A stretch of 64,000 nt of DNA from assembly GCA_963760405.1 (NCBI GenBank), contig CAVXCV010000014.1, positions 1-64,000 on the forward strand, given 5' to 3'. Of the stretch, positions 27,542 through 36,259 are shown in pieces. The notes under the pieces were generated by a model, which worked only from the letters and a program-made list of their open reading frames with translations, did not search any database and was not told the DNA's origin. This DNA comes from RYN-230 sp963760405. Lineage in GTDB: Bacteria; Actinomycetota; Actinomycetes; Streptosporangiales; Streptosporangiaceae. Positions within the stretch are counted from its first letter, which is position 1. Each line of letters begins with the position of its first letter. A program made the translations under genes and the position numbers.

Positions 27542-27955
27542 TCAGGCGGCCAGCAGGCACACGACATCGCCCGGGCCACGCGGCTGCGGCGGGGCGGCCC
27601 GGCCGGGAACGGCCTGATCCGGGATGGCCCGGTCCGGGACGGCCCGCAGCTGGACGACCCGGGCCGGCCGGGCGGGAACACCGGCCAGATCGCGCGTGAT
27701 CCCGGCCAGCAGGTCGGACAGGTCGATGCGCAGCGCCTCGCAGATCGCGGCCAGCACCTCGGACGAGGGTTCCTTGCGCCCCCGCTCGACCTCGGACAGG
27801 TACGGCATCGACACCCGCGCGGCCCGGGACACATCGGCCAGGGTGCGCCGCTGTTCCAGCCGGGTCCGGCGCAGCACCCTGCCGATCATCGTCCGCAGCA
27901 GGGGCCTGGATCGCCGCCCGGGTTCCCCCCGGCCGGGCACCCCCGGACCTGCCAT
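27542..27955 (-). CDS. XRE-family PopR/ClgR-like regulator of clp genes
   Basis: Protein of 137 residues with an HTH (GRVLRRTRLEQRRTLADVSRAARVSMPYLSEVERGRKEPSSEVLAAICEALRIDLSDLL) in the pattern of actinobacterial ClgR/PopR. The C-terminus ends GDVVCLLAA. Terminal alanines of this kind make PopR and ClgR substrates of the Clp protease itself, so protein level can track protease capacity. It faces the clpP pair tail to tail with 14 bp between stops. ATG 27955 has GGAGG 8 nt upstream. By analogy with Streptomyces it should activate the clpP pair when free Clp capacity falls. Confidence 0.82.
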   Translation of the reverse strand: MAGPGVPGRGEPGRRSRPLLRTMIGRVLRRTRLEQRRTLADVSRAARVSMPYLSEVERGRKEPSSEVLAAICEALRIDLSDLLAGITRDLAGVPARPARVVQLRAVPDRAIPDQAVPGRAAPPQPRGPGDVVCLLAA

Positions 27956-28166
27956 CGCCGGTGCCTCCGTGGCTGCGCTGCTGGCCCGCGGCCCGGGCCT
28001 GGGTCAGCTCACCGTATCCGGCGCCTGGCCGGCCCCGGAAGCCCTTTCGCAGCTGGCGTAACGGGCCTGCCCGGCCGTTGTCCCGCCAGTGGATCCGGGC
28101 GCCGGCCGCACCGCACCGGCCGCCCGGCCCGTTGCTGAGCGCAAGATCCCGATTAAGGTCAGGGCT

Positions 28167-28949
28167 ATGCCTGAGGTGCACTACGAGGTGGCCGAGCACA
28201 TCGCCACGATCACCCTGGACCGGCCGGCCAAGCGCAACGCGTTCACCCTGGACATGGTGACCAGCTGGGCGCAGTACCTGCGGCAGGCTCAGGCCGACCC
28301 GGAGGTGCGGGCCGTCGTGGTCACCGGGGCGGGTGGCGCGTTCTGCGCCGGGGTCGATCTGGACGCGTTCGCCGGCCGGGAGCGCACCCCGCTGGCCGAG
28401 CGCCGCATGCTCACCGAGCACATCCACGCGGTGGCCCGGGCCGCCGATGACCTGACCAAGCCGTACCTGGCCGCGGTGCCCGGCCCGGCGGTCGGCGCAG
28501 GCATGGATATGGCGCTGATGTGCGACATCCGGCTGGCGGCCACGTCGGCCACGTTCTGCGAGGGATACATCCGGGTGGGCCTGGTGCCCGGCGACGGCGG
28601 CTGCTACTACCTGCCCCGCATTGTCGGCATGGCCACCGCGCTGCGGCTGCTGTGGACGGCCGAGACCGTTGACGCGGCCGAAGCCCTGCGGCTGGGCCTG
28701 GTCAGCTTCGTCCATGCGGACACCGAGCTGGCCGGCGCCACCCGCGCGCTCGCGGCCCGGATCGCCGCCATGCCCCCGGTCGCGGTCAGCATGATCAAGC
28801 GGGCCGCGTACGCCGCGCAGGACCAGGACCTGCGTACCGCCCTGGACACGATCGCCTCGCACCAGGCCGTGGTCACGGCGACGGCCGACTCGCAGGAGGC
28901 CATGACGGCGTTCCGGGAGCGGCGCGGCGCCACCTTCACCGGGCGCTGA
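28167..28949 (+). CDS. Enoyl-CoA hydratase/isomerase family protein
   Basis: Protein of 260 residues of the crotonase superfamily: ITLDRPAKRNAF, VVVTGAGGAFCAGVDLDAF (first oxyanion-hole Ala), VPGPAVGAGMDMALMCDIRLA (second oxyanion Gly) and GLVPGDGGCYYLPRIVG. It hydrates or isomerises an enoyl-CoA. ATG 28167 is preferred over 28089 because the family starts (M)PEVHYEV... and AGGG lies nearby. It is one base from the acyl-CoA dehydrogenase gene, with which it forms a two-step beta-oxidation unit of unknown chain specificity. Confidence 0.88.
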   Translation: MPEVHYEVAEHIATITLDRPAKRNAFTLDMVTSWAQYLRQAQADPEVRAVVVTGAGGAFCAGVDLDAFAGRERTPLAERRMLTEHIHAVARAADDLTKPYLAAVPGPAVGAGMDMALMCDIRLAATSATFCEGYIRVGLVPGDGGCYYLPRIVGMATALRLLWTAETVDAAEALRLGLVSFVHADTELAGATRALAARIAAMPPVAVSMIKRAAYAAQDQDLRTALDTIASHQAVVTATADSQEAMTAFRERRGATFTGR

Positions 28950-28950
28950 C

Positions 28951-31104
28951 ATGGCCACCGCTATCCAGGGCGGCCCGGCCGCGCTGCGCCGCGCCGTGCG
29001 GGAGCTGACCGCGCGCTGGCAGGACGAGGGCCGGTACCAGCCGCGCAGCGACAACTGGATGCGCGGCTTCGATCCAGCGTTCAGCAAGGAGCTGAGCCGC
29101 CTCGGGCTGATCGGGATGACCTGGCCGGCCCAGTACGGCGGCGGCGAGCGCAGCCATGCCGACCGGCTGGCCGTCACCGAGGAACTGCTCCGGGCCGGCG
29201 CACCGGTAGCCGCGCACTGGATCGCGGACCGGCAGATCGGCCCGGCCATCCTGCGGCACGGCAGCGCCAGGCTGCGGGCCGAGATCCTGCCCGGGATCGT
29301 CGCCGCCGACTTCACCTTCTGCCTGGGCATGAGCGAGCCGGAAGCAGGCTCCGACCTCGCCTCGGTGCAGACCCGCGGGACAGCGGACGGCACCGGCTGG
29401 CGGCTGCGCGGCCGCAAGATCTGGACCACCGGCGCTCATCTCGCCACCCACGCCTACGTGCTGGCCCGCACCTCCGGCGAAGCGGACAAGCATGACGGCC
29501 TGACCGAGTTCATCGTGGACATGGACACCCCCGGCATCACCGTGACACCCATCCGCGACCTCACCGGCCAGCACCATTTCAACGAAGTCACCTTCGACGA
29601 CGCCGCCGTGCCCGCGCACCGCGTGCTCGGCCAGGTGGGCAACGGCTGGCGGCAGGTGGTCGAGCAGCTCAGCTTCGAGCGTGGCGGCCCGGAGCGGATG
29701 CTGTCCTCCTACCCGCTGCTCGCCGCGGCGCTGTCCCGCCCCGGGCGGGCACCGCAGCCCGGCGCAGATCGTGAGCTGGGCCGGCTCGCCGCGCGCCTGG
29801 CCACCCTGCGCCGCCTGGCGGCTGGCGTGGCCGCCCTGCTGGACCACGGCCAGGCGCCGGTCCGCCCGGCCGCCACCCTGAAGTACCTGGGCAACGCCTT
29901 CGAGCATGACCTGATCGAGTTCGTCCGCGAACTGGATGGCGCCGCCGCGGACGGTGCTGGCGCCGATGGTGACGTCGCGGCCCCGTTGAGCCAGTCCATC
30001 CTGGCCGCGCCCGGCTTCTCCATCCGCGGCGGCGCGGCCGAGGTCATGCTGAGCCTGATCGAGCGGGGGGAGAAACCAGGAGCCGGCGCGGACAGCGGGT
30101 CAGCCGACGGCGAACTGCGCGACCTCGTCGACCAGCTGGCCGCCCGGGAGCCGGGCCAGCAGCCTGGCCAGCTTCCGCAGTGCTGGCCCGCCATCGCCGG
30201 CCTGGGCCTGCCCCTGGTCGGTATCGACGCTGCGGACGGCGGCTCCGGTGGCACCCTGGGCGACCTCGTCGTACTCGTCCGCCAGCTGGGGCGGCACGGC
30301 CTGAGCACGCCACTGATCGAGACGAGCGCGGCCTGGCGGGCCCTGGCCCGGACCGGGCACCGCCCGGCCGGCGCCGGGCTGGCCCTGCCCGCCTGCACCG
30401 GCTCCGATCCCGGCCCCGATGGCCAGCTCGGCCTGCGCGTGCCCTGGGGCAGGCACTGTGATCAGCTCGTCGTCATCGCCGCCACCGGGCACTGCTTCAC
30501 CGCGCCGCGGTCCGCGCTGCGCTTCGGCCCCGAGTCGGTCACCATCGCTGGCGAACCACGCGACATGATCACCGTCCGCCGCGCCGATCTGGCCGGCCTC
30601 ACCCCCGCCGGGCCGGGCGGGGAGCTCGCCGCCGGAGTCCGGGCCCAGCTCGACCTGCTCCGCGCGGCGGCCAGCACCGGAGCCGCCGCGGGCGCCGTGG
30701 ACATGACCCGTGGCTACGTGAATCAGCGGGTGCAGTTCGGCCGGCCGCTGGCCGCCATCCCGGCCGTGCGGACCGCCCTGGCCCGGATGAGCGCGGCCGT
30801 GATCCAGGCCGACGCGGCGGTGGCCCGGGCGGTGGACGTCCTGGCGGGTCCCGGGTCCGCGGCGGAGCCCGCGGCGTCCACCGCCCGCCTGGTCAGCGCC
30901 CAGGCCGCCACCGAGGTCGCGCGCACCGCACACCAGCTGCACGGGGCCATGGGCATCACCGCCGAGTACGGCCTGGCCCGGCTGACCAGCAGGCTGTGGT
31001 CCTGGCGGGACGCTGGCACCCCCGAAGCGCAGGCCGCGGCCGCCCTCGGCCAGCGTGTCCGGGAGGGCGGCGAGACCGTCCTCTGGGAATCGATCACCGC
31101 CTGA
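28951..31104 (+). CDS. Two-domain acyl-CoA dehydrogenase (tandem fusion)
   Basis: Protein of 717 residues, nearly twice the usual 380-400. Residues 1-385 form a full acyl-CoA dehydrogenase (FCLGMSEPEAGSDLASVQTR, WTTGAHLATHAYVLART, FNEVTFDDAAVP and SIRGGAAEVMLSLIERG). Residues about 395-717 form a second, more divergent unit ending in TRGYVNQRVQFGRPLAAIPAV and AHQLHGAMGITAEYGL. Actinobacteria often use alpha2-beta2 heteromeric FadE pairs for sterol side chains and other branched acyl-CoAs; this looks like both subunits in one chain. FAD-dependent oxidation would feed the crotonase upstream. Confidence 0.85.
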   Translation: MATAIQGGPAALRRAVRELTARWQDEGRYQPRSDNWMRGFDPAFSKELSRLGLIGMTWPAQYGGGERSHADRLAVTEELLRAGAPVAAHWIADRQIGPAILRHGSARLRAEILPGIVAADFTFCLGMSEPEAGSDLASVQTRGTADGTGWRLRGRKIWTTGAHLATHAYVLARTSGEADKHDGLTEFIVDMDTPGITVTPIRDLTGQHHFNEVTFDDAAVPAHRVLGQVGNGWRQVVEQLSFERGGPERMLSSYPLLAAALSRPGRAPQPGADRELGRLAARLATLRRLAAGVAALLDHGQAPVRPAATLKYLGNAFEHDLIEFVRELDGAAADGAGADGDVAAPLSQSILAAPGFSIRGGAAEVMLSLIERGEKPGAGADSGSADGELRDLVDQLAAREPGQQPGQLPQCWPAIAGLGLPLVGIDAADGGSGGTLGDLVVLVRQLGRHGLSTPLIETSAAWRALARTGHRPAGAGLALPACTGSDPGPDGQLGLRVPWGRHCDQLVVIAATGHCFTAPRSALRFGPESVTIAGEPRDMITVRRADLAGLTPAGPGGELAAGVRAQLDLLRAAASTGAAAGAVDMTRGYVNQRVQFGRPLAAIPAVRTALARMSAAVIQADAAVARAVDVLAGPGSAAEPAASTARLVSAQAATEVARTAHQLHGAMGITAEYGLARLTSRLWSWRDAGTPEAQAAAALGQRVREGGETVLWESITA

Positions 31105-31110
31105 CCGGGC

Positions 31111-31929
31111 TCAGAACGTCGGCATGGGCGGGGTCAGCGGCACGCTGCCCGGCTCCGGGGTACGGCTGGCCGCCAGGCCCGCCTCCCGGACCAGCGCACC
31201 GAACACGGCGGAGTCCACGACAGCGGCACCCCCCGGATCATTGTTGAAGTAGGCGTACACGTCCGCGTCGCCCGGCCACGCCTGCCGCACCCGGTCCACC
31301 CAGGAGCGTAGGGCCGCCTCGCGGTAGCTGGGCCACGGGTCGGCCGTGCCCTCGTGAAACCGCAGGTAACCCCAGCCCGCCGGGCGCCACAGCGGAGTGA
31401 CCGGCTGGTCCTGCCGGTCCGCCCAGCACAGCGCCGCGTCATGATCGGCCAGGATCTGCCGCACCTCATCGGTCCACCAGGACGGATGCCGTGGCTCTAC
31501 CGCGACCCGGACCGGGCCGTGCCCGCCGGGCAGCCGGGCCGCCCGGAACTCCGCCAGGCACGCGGCCAGCAAGGCGGGCTCGGCGGTCAGGTTCGGCGGC
31601 AGCTGCAGCAGGACCGGGCCGAGCCGGGGGCCGAGCCCGGCCGCCGCGCTGAGCAACCGGGCCACCGGCTCCGCCGGATCAGCGAGCCTGCGCACATGCG
31701 TCAGATAGCGGCTCGCTTTGACCGCCATGACGAAATCATCCGGCGTCCGGGCCCGCCAGCCTGCGAAGGTCTCCGGCGTGGGCAGCCGGTAGAAGCTCGC
31801 GTTATTCTCCACCGTCGCGTACTGGCCGGCGTAGTGCTCCAGCCACCGGCGCTGGCCCAGGCCCGGCGGGTACAGCCCGCCGCGCCAGTCACGGTACTGC
31901 CAGCCGGAGGTGCCGATGAGAACGGGCAT
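31111..31929 (-). CDS. DUF72-family protein
   Basis: Protein of 272 residues with the DUF72 pattern: IGTSGWQYRDWRGGLYPPG, VENNASFYRLPTPETFAGW, AVKASRYLTHVRRL, VAVEPRHPSWW and VYAYFNNDPGGAA. The fold is TIM-barrel-like; no biochemical function is established. It is convergent with the dehydrogenase (6 bp apart) and unrelated to its neighbours by any visible logic. Confidence 0.88.
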   Translation of the reverse strand: MPVLIGTSGWQYRDWRGGLYPPGLGQRRWLEHYAGQYATVENNASFYRLPTPETFAGWRARTPDDFVMAVKASRYLTHVRRLADPAEPVARLLSAAAGLGPRLGPVLLQLPPNLTAEPALLAACLAEFRAARLPGGHGPVRVAVEPRHPSWWTDEVRQILADHDAALCWADRQDQPVTPLWRPAGWGYLRFHEGTADPWPSYREAALRSWVDRVRQAWPGDADVYAYFNNDPGGAAVVDSAVFGALVREAGLAASRTPEPGSVPLTPPMPTF

Positions 31930-31989
31930 GAGCTATATGTGCCCGGCAGGCGCAAACTACTCGCCGCGGCCGGCCTGGCGCGCGCCCGG

Positions 31990-32826
31990 TTACCCCGCGG
32001 CGTTGCTGAAAACCTGCTCGTAAGCGGCCTGCCCGGCCGCGGTCGGATGGTAGGAAACGCTGATGCTGAACAGGTCCAGCGAATGCAGCCAGCTACTGGC
32101 ATCACAGATGTGGTGGCCGGTGAAGGCGGGCCGCACATCGGCGAACACATCGCCGTGCCGGGCTGCGGCCGCCTGCAGCTGGCCGTCCAGCTCGTCGGCG
32201 CCCTGGTTCAGGTCGGCGCGGTCGGTGGTGCTCAGCCCGACGCAGCCCGCTGACTTGGACAGGTCGTAGAAGTCCGGGTAGCCGACCAGCACCACCCGGG
32301 CGTGCGGGGCTCTGGCGGCGATGGCGCTGAGCACGCTGTCGAGCTCGCCGGGCAGCTGGGTGGCGGCCAGGTTCTCCGCGTGCCGCACCGCGCCGGCGCA
32401 GCTGCTCGTCGGCAGCAGTACGCAGGTGGTCATCACGCTGACGAAGCCAACATCGTTGCCGCCGACGGTGAGGGAGACCAGGGTGGTGGCCGGGCTGAGC
32501 GCGGACAGCTGGCTGCTGAGCACCGTGCTGGTGGTGGCGTTGTCGCAGGCGACCGACAGGTACGAGGTCGGCTTGTCGGCCGCGGCCCAGAGCGCCGAGT
32601 ACGCCACGGCGCTCCGGTTGCACGACCCGCTGGAGCTGACGGTGCTCCCGGCTCCCAGGCCCGAGGCGTAGGAATCACCGAGCGCGACGTAGGCCACGCT
32701 GCTCTGTGCCCATGCCACGGCCGGGATCAGCAGCAACGGCAGGGCGGTGGCGCAGGCAGCGCTGATCCGGAGGATCAGCCGGCGGATACGGCGGGGGTGG
32801 TGCGGACGGCGGGGACGGGCCAGCAC
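31990..32826 (-). CDS. Secreted SGNH/GDSL esterase-lipase
   Basis: Protein of 278 residues. An Arg-rich start (PRRPHHPRRIRRLILR) leads into a hydrophobic stretch ending AVAWAQSS, a signal peptide with cleavage after AWA. The mature enzyme has the block I nucleophile in VALGDSYASG, block III GGND, and the Asp-His partner in SYHPTAAGQ. Paired cysteines suggest the Streptomyces-type secreted GDSL lipase fold. GTG 32826 was chosen because AGGAGG precedes it by 4-5 nt; the TTG at 32850 has no site. It should hydrolyse extracellular ester lipids. Confidence 0.88.
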   Translation of the reverse strand: MLARPRRPHHPRRIRRLILRISAACATALPLLLIPAVAWAQSSVAYVALGDSYASGLGAGSTVSSSGSCNRSAVAYSALWAAADKPTSYLSVACDNATTSTVLSSQLSALSPATTLVSLTVGGNDVGFVSVMTTCVLLPTSSCAGAVRHAENLAATQLPGELDSVLSAIAARAPHARVVLVGYPDFYDLSKSAGCVGLSTTDRADLNQGADELDGQLQAAAARHGDVFADVRPAFTGHHICDASSWLHSLDLFSISVSYHPTAAGQAAYEQVFSNAAG

Positions 32827-32933
32827 AGGTCCTCCTAGACGGCGTGCCAAAGGTTCTACCCTGAAGTAACATTTACCTTGCGGGCCGTCAATAGCCCGTT
32901 ACCCAGGGTTATCAGCCAGCCACCCGCCAGCCG

Positions 32934-34292
32934 TCACAGGGTGCCGAACGCGTCCTCCAGGATGCCGAGGCCCTCCTCGAGCAGGGCCTCGCCGATCACC
33001 AGCGGCGGCAGGAACCGCAGCACGTTCCCGAACGTGCCGCAGGTCAGTACCACCAGCCCGGCCGCGTGGCAGGCCCGGGCCACCTGCGCGGCGGCCGCGG
33101 CATCCGGCACCATGGTGCCGGGCTGGACCAGCTCGATGGCGATCATCGCGCCGCGGCCGCGGACATCCCCGATGACCGGGTAGGCCTCGGCCAGCTTGCC
33201 CAGCCGGCCCAGCATGATCTCGCCGATCCGCCGGGCCCGGCCGGGCAGGTCCTCGGCCGCCATGGTCTCGATCGCGCCGAGCGCGGCCGCGCAGGCCACC
33301 GGGTTGCCGCCGTAGGTGCCGCCGAGGCCGCCGACGTGCACCGAGTCCATGATCTCCGCGCGGCCGGTCACGCCGGCCAGCGGCAGCCCGTCCGCGATGC
33401 CCTTCGCGGTGGTGACCAGGTCGGGGATCACTCCCTCGTGGTCGCAGGCGAACCAGTCGCCGGTCCGGCAGAACCCACTCTGGATCTCGTCCGCGATCAG
33501 CAGGACGCCGTGCTGACGGCAGAACTCGGCCAGGCCCGGCAGGAACCCGTCCGGCGGCACGATGAACCCGCCCTCGCCCTGGATCGGCTCGATGATGACC
33601 GCGGCGGTGTTGCCCTCGCCCACCTGGGTGTGGATGAGGCCGGTGATCACCTCGAGGGCGTGCTCGGCGCACGCCTGCGGGCCGCCCGGCCAGCGGAACG
33701 GGTAGGCCATGGGCATCCGGTAGATCTCCCCGGCGAACGGGCCGAGCTTGTCCTTGTAGGGCATGTTCTTCGCGGTCAGCGCCATGGTCAGGTTGGTCCG
33801 GCCGTGATAAGCGTGATCGAACGCGACGATGGCCGGGCGGCCGGTGGCGTGCCTGGCGATCTTGACTGCGTTCTCCACCGCCTCCGCGCCGGAGTTGAAC
33901 AAGGCCGACCGCTTCTCGTAGTCGCCGGGGGTGCGCCGGGCCAGCTGCTCGCAGACCGCCACGTACCCCTCGTACGGGGTGACCATGAAGCAGGTGTGGG
34001 TGAACCGTCCCACCTGCTCCCGGACCCCGTCCACGACCCGGGGAGCGGCATTGCCGACCGACGTCACGGCGATGCCGGAACCGAAGTCGATCAGCGAGTT
34101 GCCGTCCGCGTCGATGAGCACGCCACCGCCCGCGGCGGTGATGAACACGGGCAGCACGTGGCTGACCCCGCGGGCCACGCTGGCCTGGCGCCGGGCGAGC
34201 AGCTCACGCGAGGCAGGGCCGGGGATCTCGGTGACTAGGCGGCGCTGCTGGGCCAGGCCAGGGCCGCCGGCGGGCACGGGTTGTACGGTCAT
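32934..34292 (-). CDS. gabT: 4-aminobutyrate aminotransferase
   Basis: Protein of 452 residues with the GabT pattern: ALFNSGAEAVENAVKIARHATGR, FDHAYHGRTNLTMALTAKNMPYK, VIIEPIQGEGGFIVPP, the cofactor Asp in IADEIQSGFCRTG, and the Schiff-base Lys in VTTAKGIADGLPL. It transfers the GABA amino group to 2-oxoglutarate, giving succinate semialdehyde, and so can finish the polyamine route at 8-14 kb. ATG 34292 lacks a Shine-Dalgarno but has TATCGT 7 nt upstream, which suggests a leaderless mRNA. No gabD neighbours it. Confidence 0.92.
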   Translation of the reverse strand: MTVQPVPAGGPGLAQQRRLVTEIPGPASRELLARRQASVARGVSHVLPVFITAAGGGVLIDADGNSLIDFGSGIAVTSVGNAAPRVVDGVREQVGRFTHTCFMVTPYEGYVAVCEQLARRTPGDYEKRSALFNSGAEAVENAVKIARHATGRPAIVAFDHAYHGRTNLTMALTAKNMPYKDKLGPFAGEIYRMPMAYPFRWPGGPQACAEHALEVITGLIHTQVGEGNTAAVIIEPIQGEGGFIVPPDGFLPGLAEFCRQHGVLLIADEIQSGFCRTGDWFACDHEGVIPDLVTTAKGIADGLPLAGVTGRAEIMDSVHVGGLGGTYGGNPVACAAALGAIETMAAEDLPGRARRIGEIMLGRLGKLAEAYPVIGDVRGRGAMIAIELVQPGTMVPDAAAAAQVARACHAAGLVVLTCGTFGNVLRFLPPLVIGEALLEEGLGILEDAFGTL

Positions 34293-34387
34293 GCAACTGA
34301 CGATAGGCCACGAACCCTGCACGGGCTATCGTGAGGCGGGCCCGGCGGGCAGCCCGGCAGATTCGCTAATTCCGTGAGGAGCAGGCC

Positions 34388-35788
34388 GTGCGTCATCATC
34401 CTGGGCTCTTCGACGGTGTCTTCGGCCGCGGTGCGGTGGACACGTCCAGCGGGGCCTGGCTGCAGGCGATGCTGGACGCCGAGGCCGCGCTGGCCCGCGC
34501 GCTGGAACAGGCCGGCCTGGCCGCGCCCGGCTCCGGCGCCGCGGTCACCGGGGCCGCGCAGGCCAGCGCCTTTGACGTGGCGGATCTGAGCCGGCAGGCC
34601 GCGCTGACCGGTAACCCGGTCCCGGCGCTGGTCCGGGCGCTGACCCGGATGCTGCCACCCGGCGCGGCGGGCGCCGTGCACCAGGGCGCCACCAGCCAGG
34701 ACATCATCGACACGGCCGCCATGCTGCTGGCCCGGCAGGCTCTCGGCGCGATCGAGGCTGACCTCGCCGCGGCCGCGGCGGCCGCCGCCCGGCTGGCCGC
34801 CGCGCACCGGGCTACCGTCATGATCGGCCGCACCCTGCTCCAGCAGGCGGTGCCGGTCACCTTCGGGCTCGTCGCAGCGGGCTGGCTGACCGGCCTGGAC
34901 GAAGCGCGTGCCGCCCTGGCCCGGGTCCGGGACAGCAGGCTGGCGGTGCAGTTCGGCGGAGCCGCGGGCACCCTGTCCGCGCTGGACGGCTCCGGGCCCG
35001 AGATCGTGGTCCTGCTGGCCGCGGAACTCGGCCTGCCCGCGCCCACGCTGCCGTGGCATACCGACCGGCTCCGGGTCGTCGAGGTCGCCGGGGCCTGCGC
35101 TGGCGCCGCGGGCGTGCTGGGCAAGATCGCCCGGGACGTGACCCTGCTCGCCCAGTCCGAGGTGGCCGAGGTCCGTGAGGGCGGCGCGGGAGAGGGCGGG
35201 CGGGGTGGCTCGTCGGCGATGCCGCACAAGAGCAACCCGGTGGGCGCGGTCGCCGTGCTCGGCTGCACCCGGCAGGTCCCCGGGCTGGTCGCCACCCTCG
35301 CGGCCGCGGCGGAACAGGAGCACCAGCGCGCGGCCGGTGCCTGGCACGCCGAGTGGGAGCCGTTCAGCGACCTGCTCCGGCTGACCGGCTCGGCCGCGTC
35401 GTGGGCCGCGGAACTGCTGGCCGGGCTGGTGGTGGACGCCGGGCGGATGCGGCGCAACCTGGACGCGGCCGGCGGCTTCCCCATGGCCGAGCAGGTCGCC
35501 TCCTTGTTCACCCCGGCCCTCGGCCGGACCGCCGCGCATGACCTGGTGGCGCGGGTCAGCGCCAGTGCTGTGGCGCAGGGCCGGCCGCTGCGGGATGCCC
35601 TGCTGGATCCAGCGGAAGCGCACCGGCTGGACGAGGCGGGGATCACCGCCGACCAGCTGACGGCCGCCCTCGACCCGGCCAGCTACCTGGGATCGGCCGG
35701 GAATTTCGTGGCCGCGGCGCTGCATGCCCACGACAGCGGGACCGGTGACAGCTGGGCTGGCCCGAACGTGCCGAACAGAAAGGCGTGA
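34388..35788 (+). CDS. pcaB: 3-carboxy-cis,cis-muconate cycloisomerase
   Basis: Protein of 466 residues of the fumarase/aspartase superfamily. It has HQGATSQDIIDTA, GRTLLQQAVPVTFG and the signature GGSSAMPHKSNPVGAV. In the protocatechuate branch of the beta-ketoadipate pathway it lactonises 3-carboxymuconate to 4-carboxymuconolactone. GTG 34388 has GAGGAG 6-7 nt upstream. It heads a seven-gene operon in which every later gene abuts or overlaps except before pcaI. Confidence 0.92.
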   Translation: MRHHPGLFDGVFGRGAVDTSSGAWLQAMLDAEAALARALEQAGLAAPGSGAAVTGAAQASAFDVADLSRQAALTGNPVPALVRALTRMLPPGAAGAVHQGATSQDIIDTAAMLLARQALGAIEADLAAAAAAAARLAAAHRATVMIGRTLLQQAVPVTFGLVAAGWLTGLDEARAALARVRDSRLAVQFGGAAGTLSALDGSGPEIVVLLAAELGLPAPTLPWHTDRLRVVEVAGACAGAAGVLGKIARDVTLLAQSEVAEVREGGAGEGGRGGSSAMPHKSNPVGAVAVLGCTRQVPGLVATLAAAAEQEHQRAAGAWHAEWEPFSDLLRLTGSAASWAAELLAGLVVDAGRMRRNLDAAGGFPMAEQVASLFTPALGRTAAHDLVARVSASAVAQGRPLRDALLDPAEAHRLDEAGITADQLTAALDPASYLGSAGNFVAAALHAHDSGTGDSWAGPNVPNRKA

Positions 35789-35790
35789 TC

Positions 35791-36168
35791 ATGGACGACG
35801 CGGAACGCGCGGCGCAGGGGATGACCGTGCGGCGTGAGGTGCTGGGCGACGATCACGTGGACCGCGCGGTGGCCGGCGTCACCCCGCTCACCGCCCCGTT
35901 CCAGGACTTCATTACCCGCTACGCCTGGGGCGAGGTCTGGTCGCGGCCCGGGCTGTCCCGGGCGGAGCGCAGCATGATCACGCTCACCGCGCTGGTCGCC
36001 CTGCGCCAGGAGGAGGAACTGGCCATGCACCTGCGCGCCGCGCTGCGCAACGGGCTGACCCCTGATCAGATCCGCGAGGTGCTGCTGCACACCGCCGTGT
36101 ACGCCGGGGTGCCCGCGGCCAACCGCGCCTTCGCCATCGCCCAGCGTGTCCTGGCCGAGGCCGGCTGA
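35791..36168 (+). CDS. pcaC: 4-carboxymuconolactone decarboxylase
   Basis: Protein of 125 residues of the AhpD/CMD family. It has the conserved REVLGDDHVDRA start, TRYAWGEVWSRPGLSRAERSMITL and the RQEEELAMHLRAALRNG helix with its active Glu/His pair. It decarboxylates 4-carboxymuconolactone to beta-ketoadipate enol-lactone. It stands as a separate gene, not fused to pcaD as in some actinobacteria. ATG 35791 has AAAGG 7 nt upstream; GTG 35785 overlaps the pcaB stop and is an alternative. Confidence 0.92.
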   Translation: MDDAERAAQGMTVRREVLGDDHVDRAVAGVTPLTAPFQDFITRYAWGEVWSRPGLSRAERSMITLTALVALRQEEELAMHLRAALRNGLTPDQIREVLLHTAVYAGVPAANRAFAIAQRVLAEAG

Positions 36169-36183
36169 CGCAAGCCTGTCCGG

Positions 36184-36227
36184 ATGACGAACGACTGTAC
36201 TTATCGCGACCACATCGTCATTATGGT
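36184..36227 (+). promoter_or_regulatory. Inverted repeat and -10-like box before pcaI
   Basis: ATGACGA (36184-36190) and TCGTCAT (36215-36221) are perfect 7-bp arms 24 bp apart, followed at once by TATGGT (36222-36227), a -10-like hexamer. The 91-bp gap between pcaC and pcaI is the only one in the operon, so an internal promoter under separate control is possible. No good -35 box is seen. Confidence 0.35.
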
Positions 36228-36259
36228 GTCGGAATAGCAGCCGCCCGGGGCAGGAGGAT

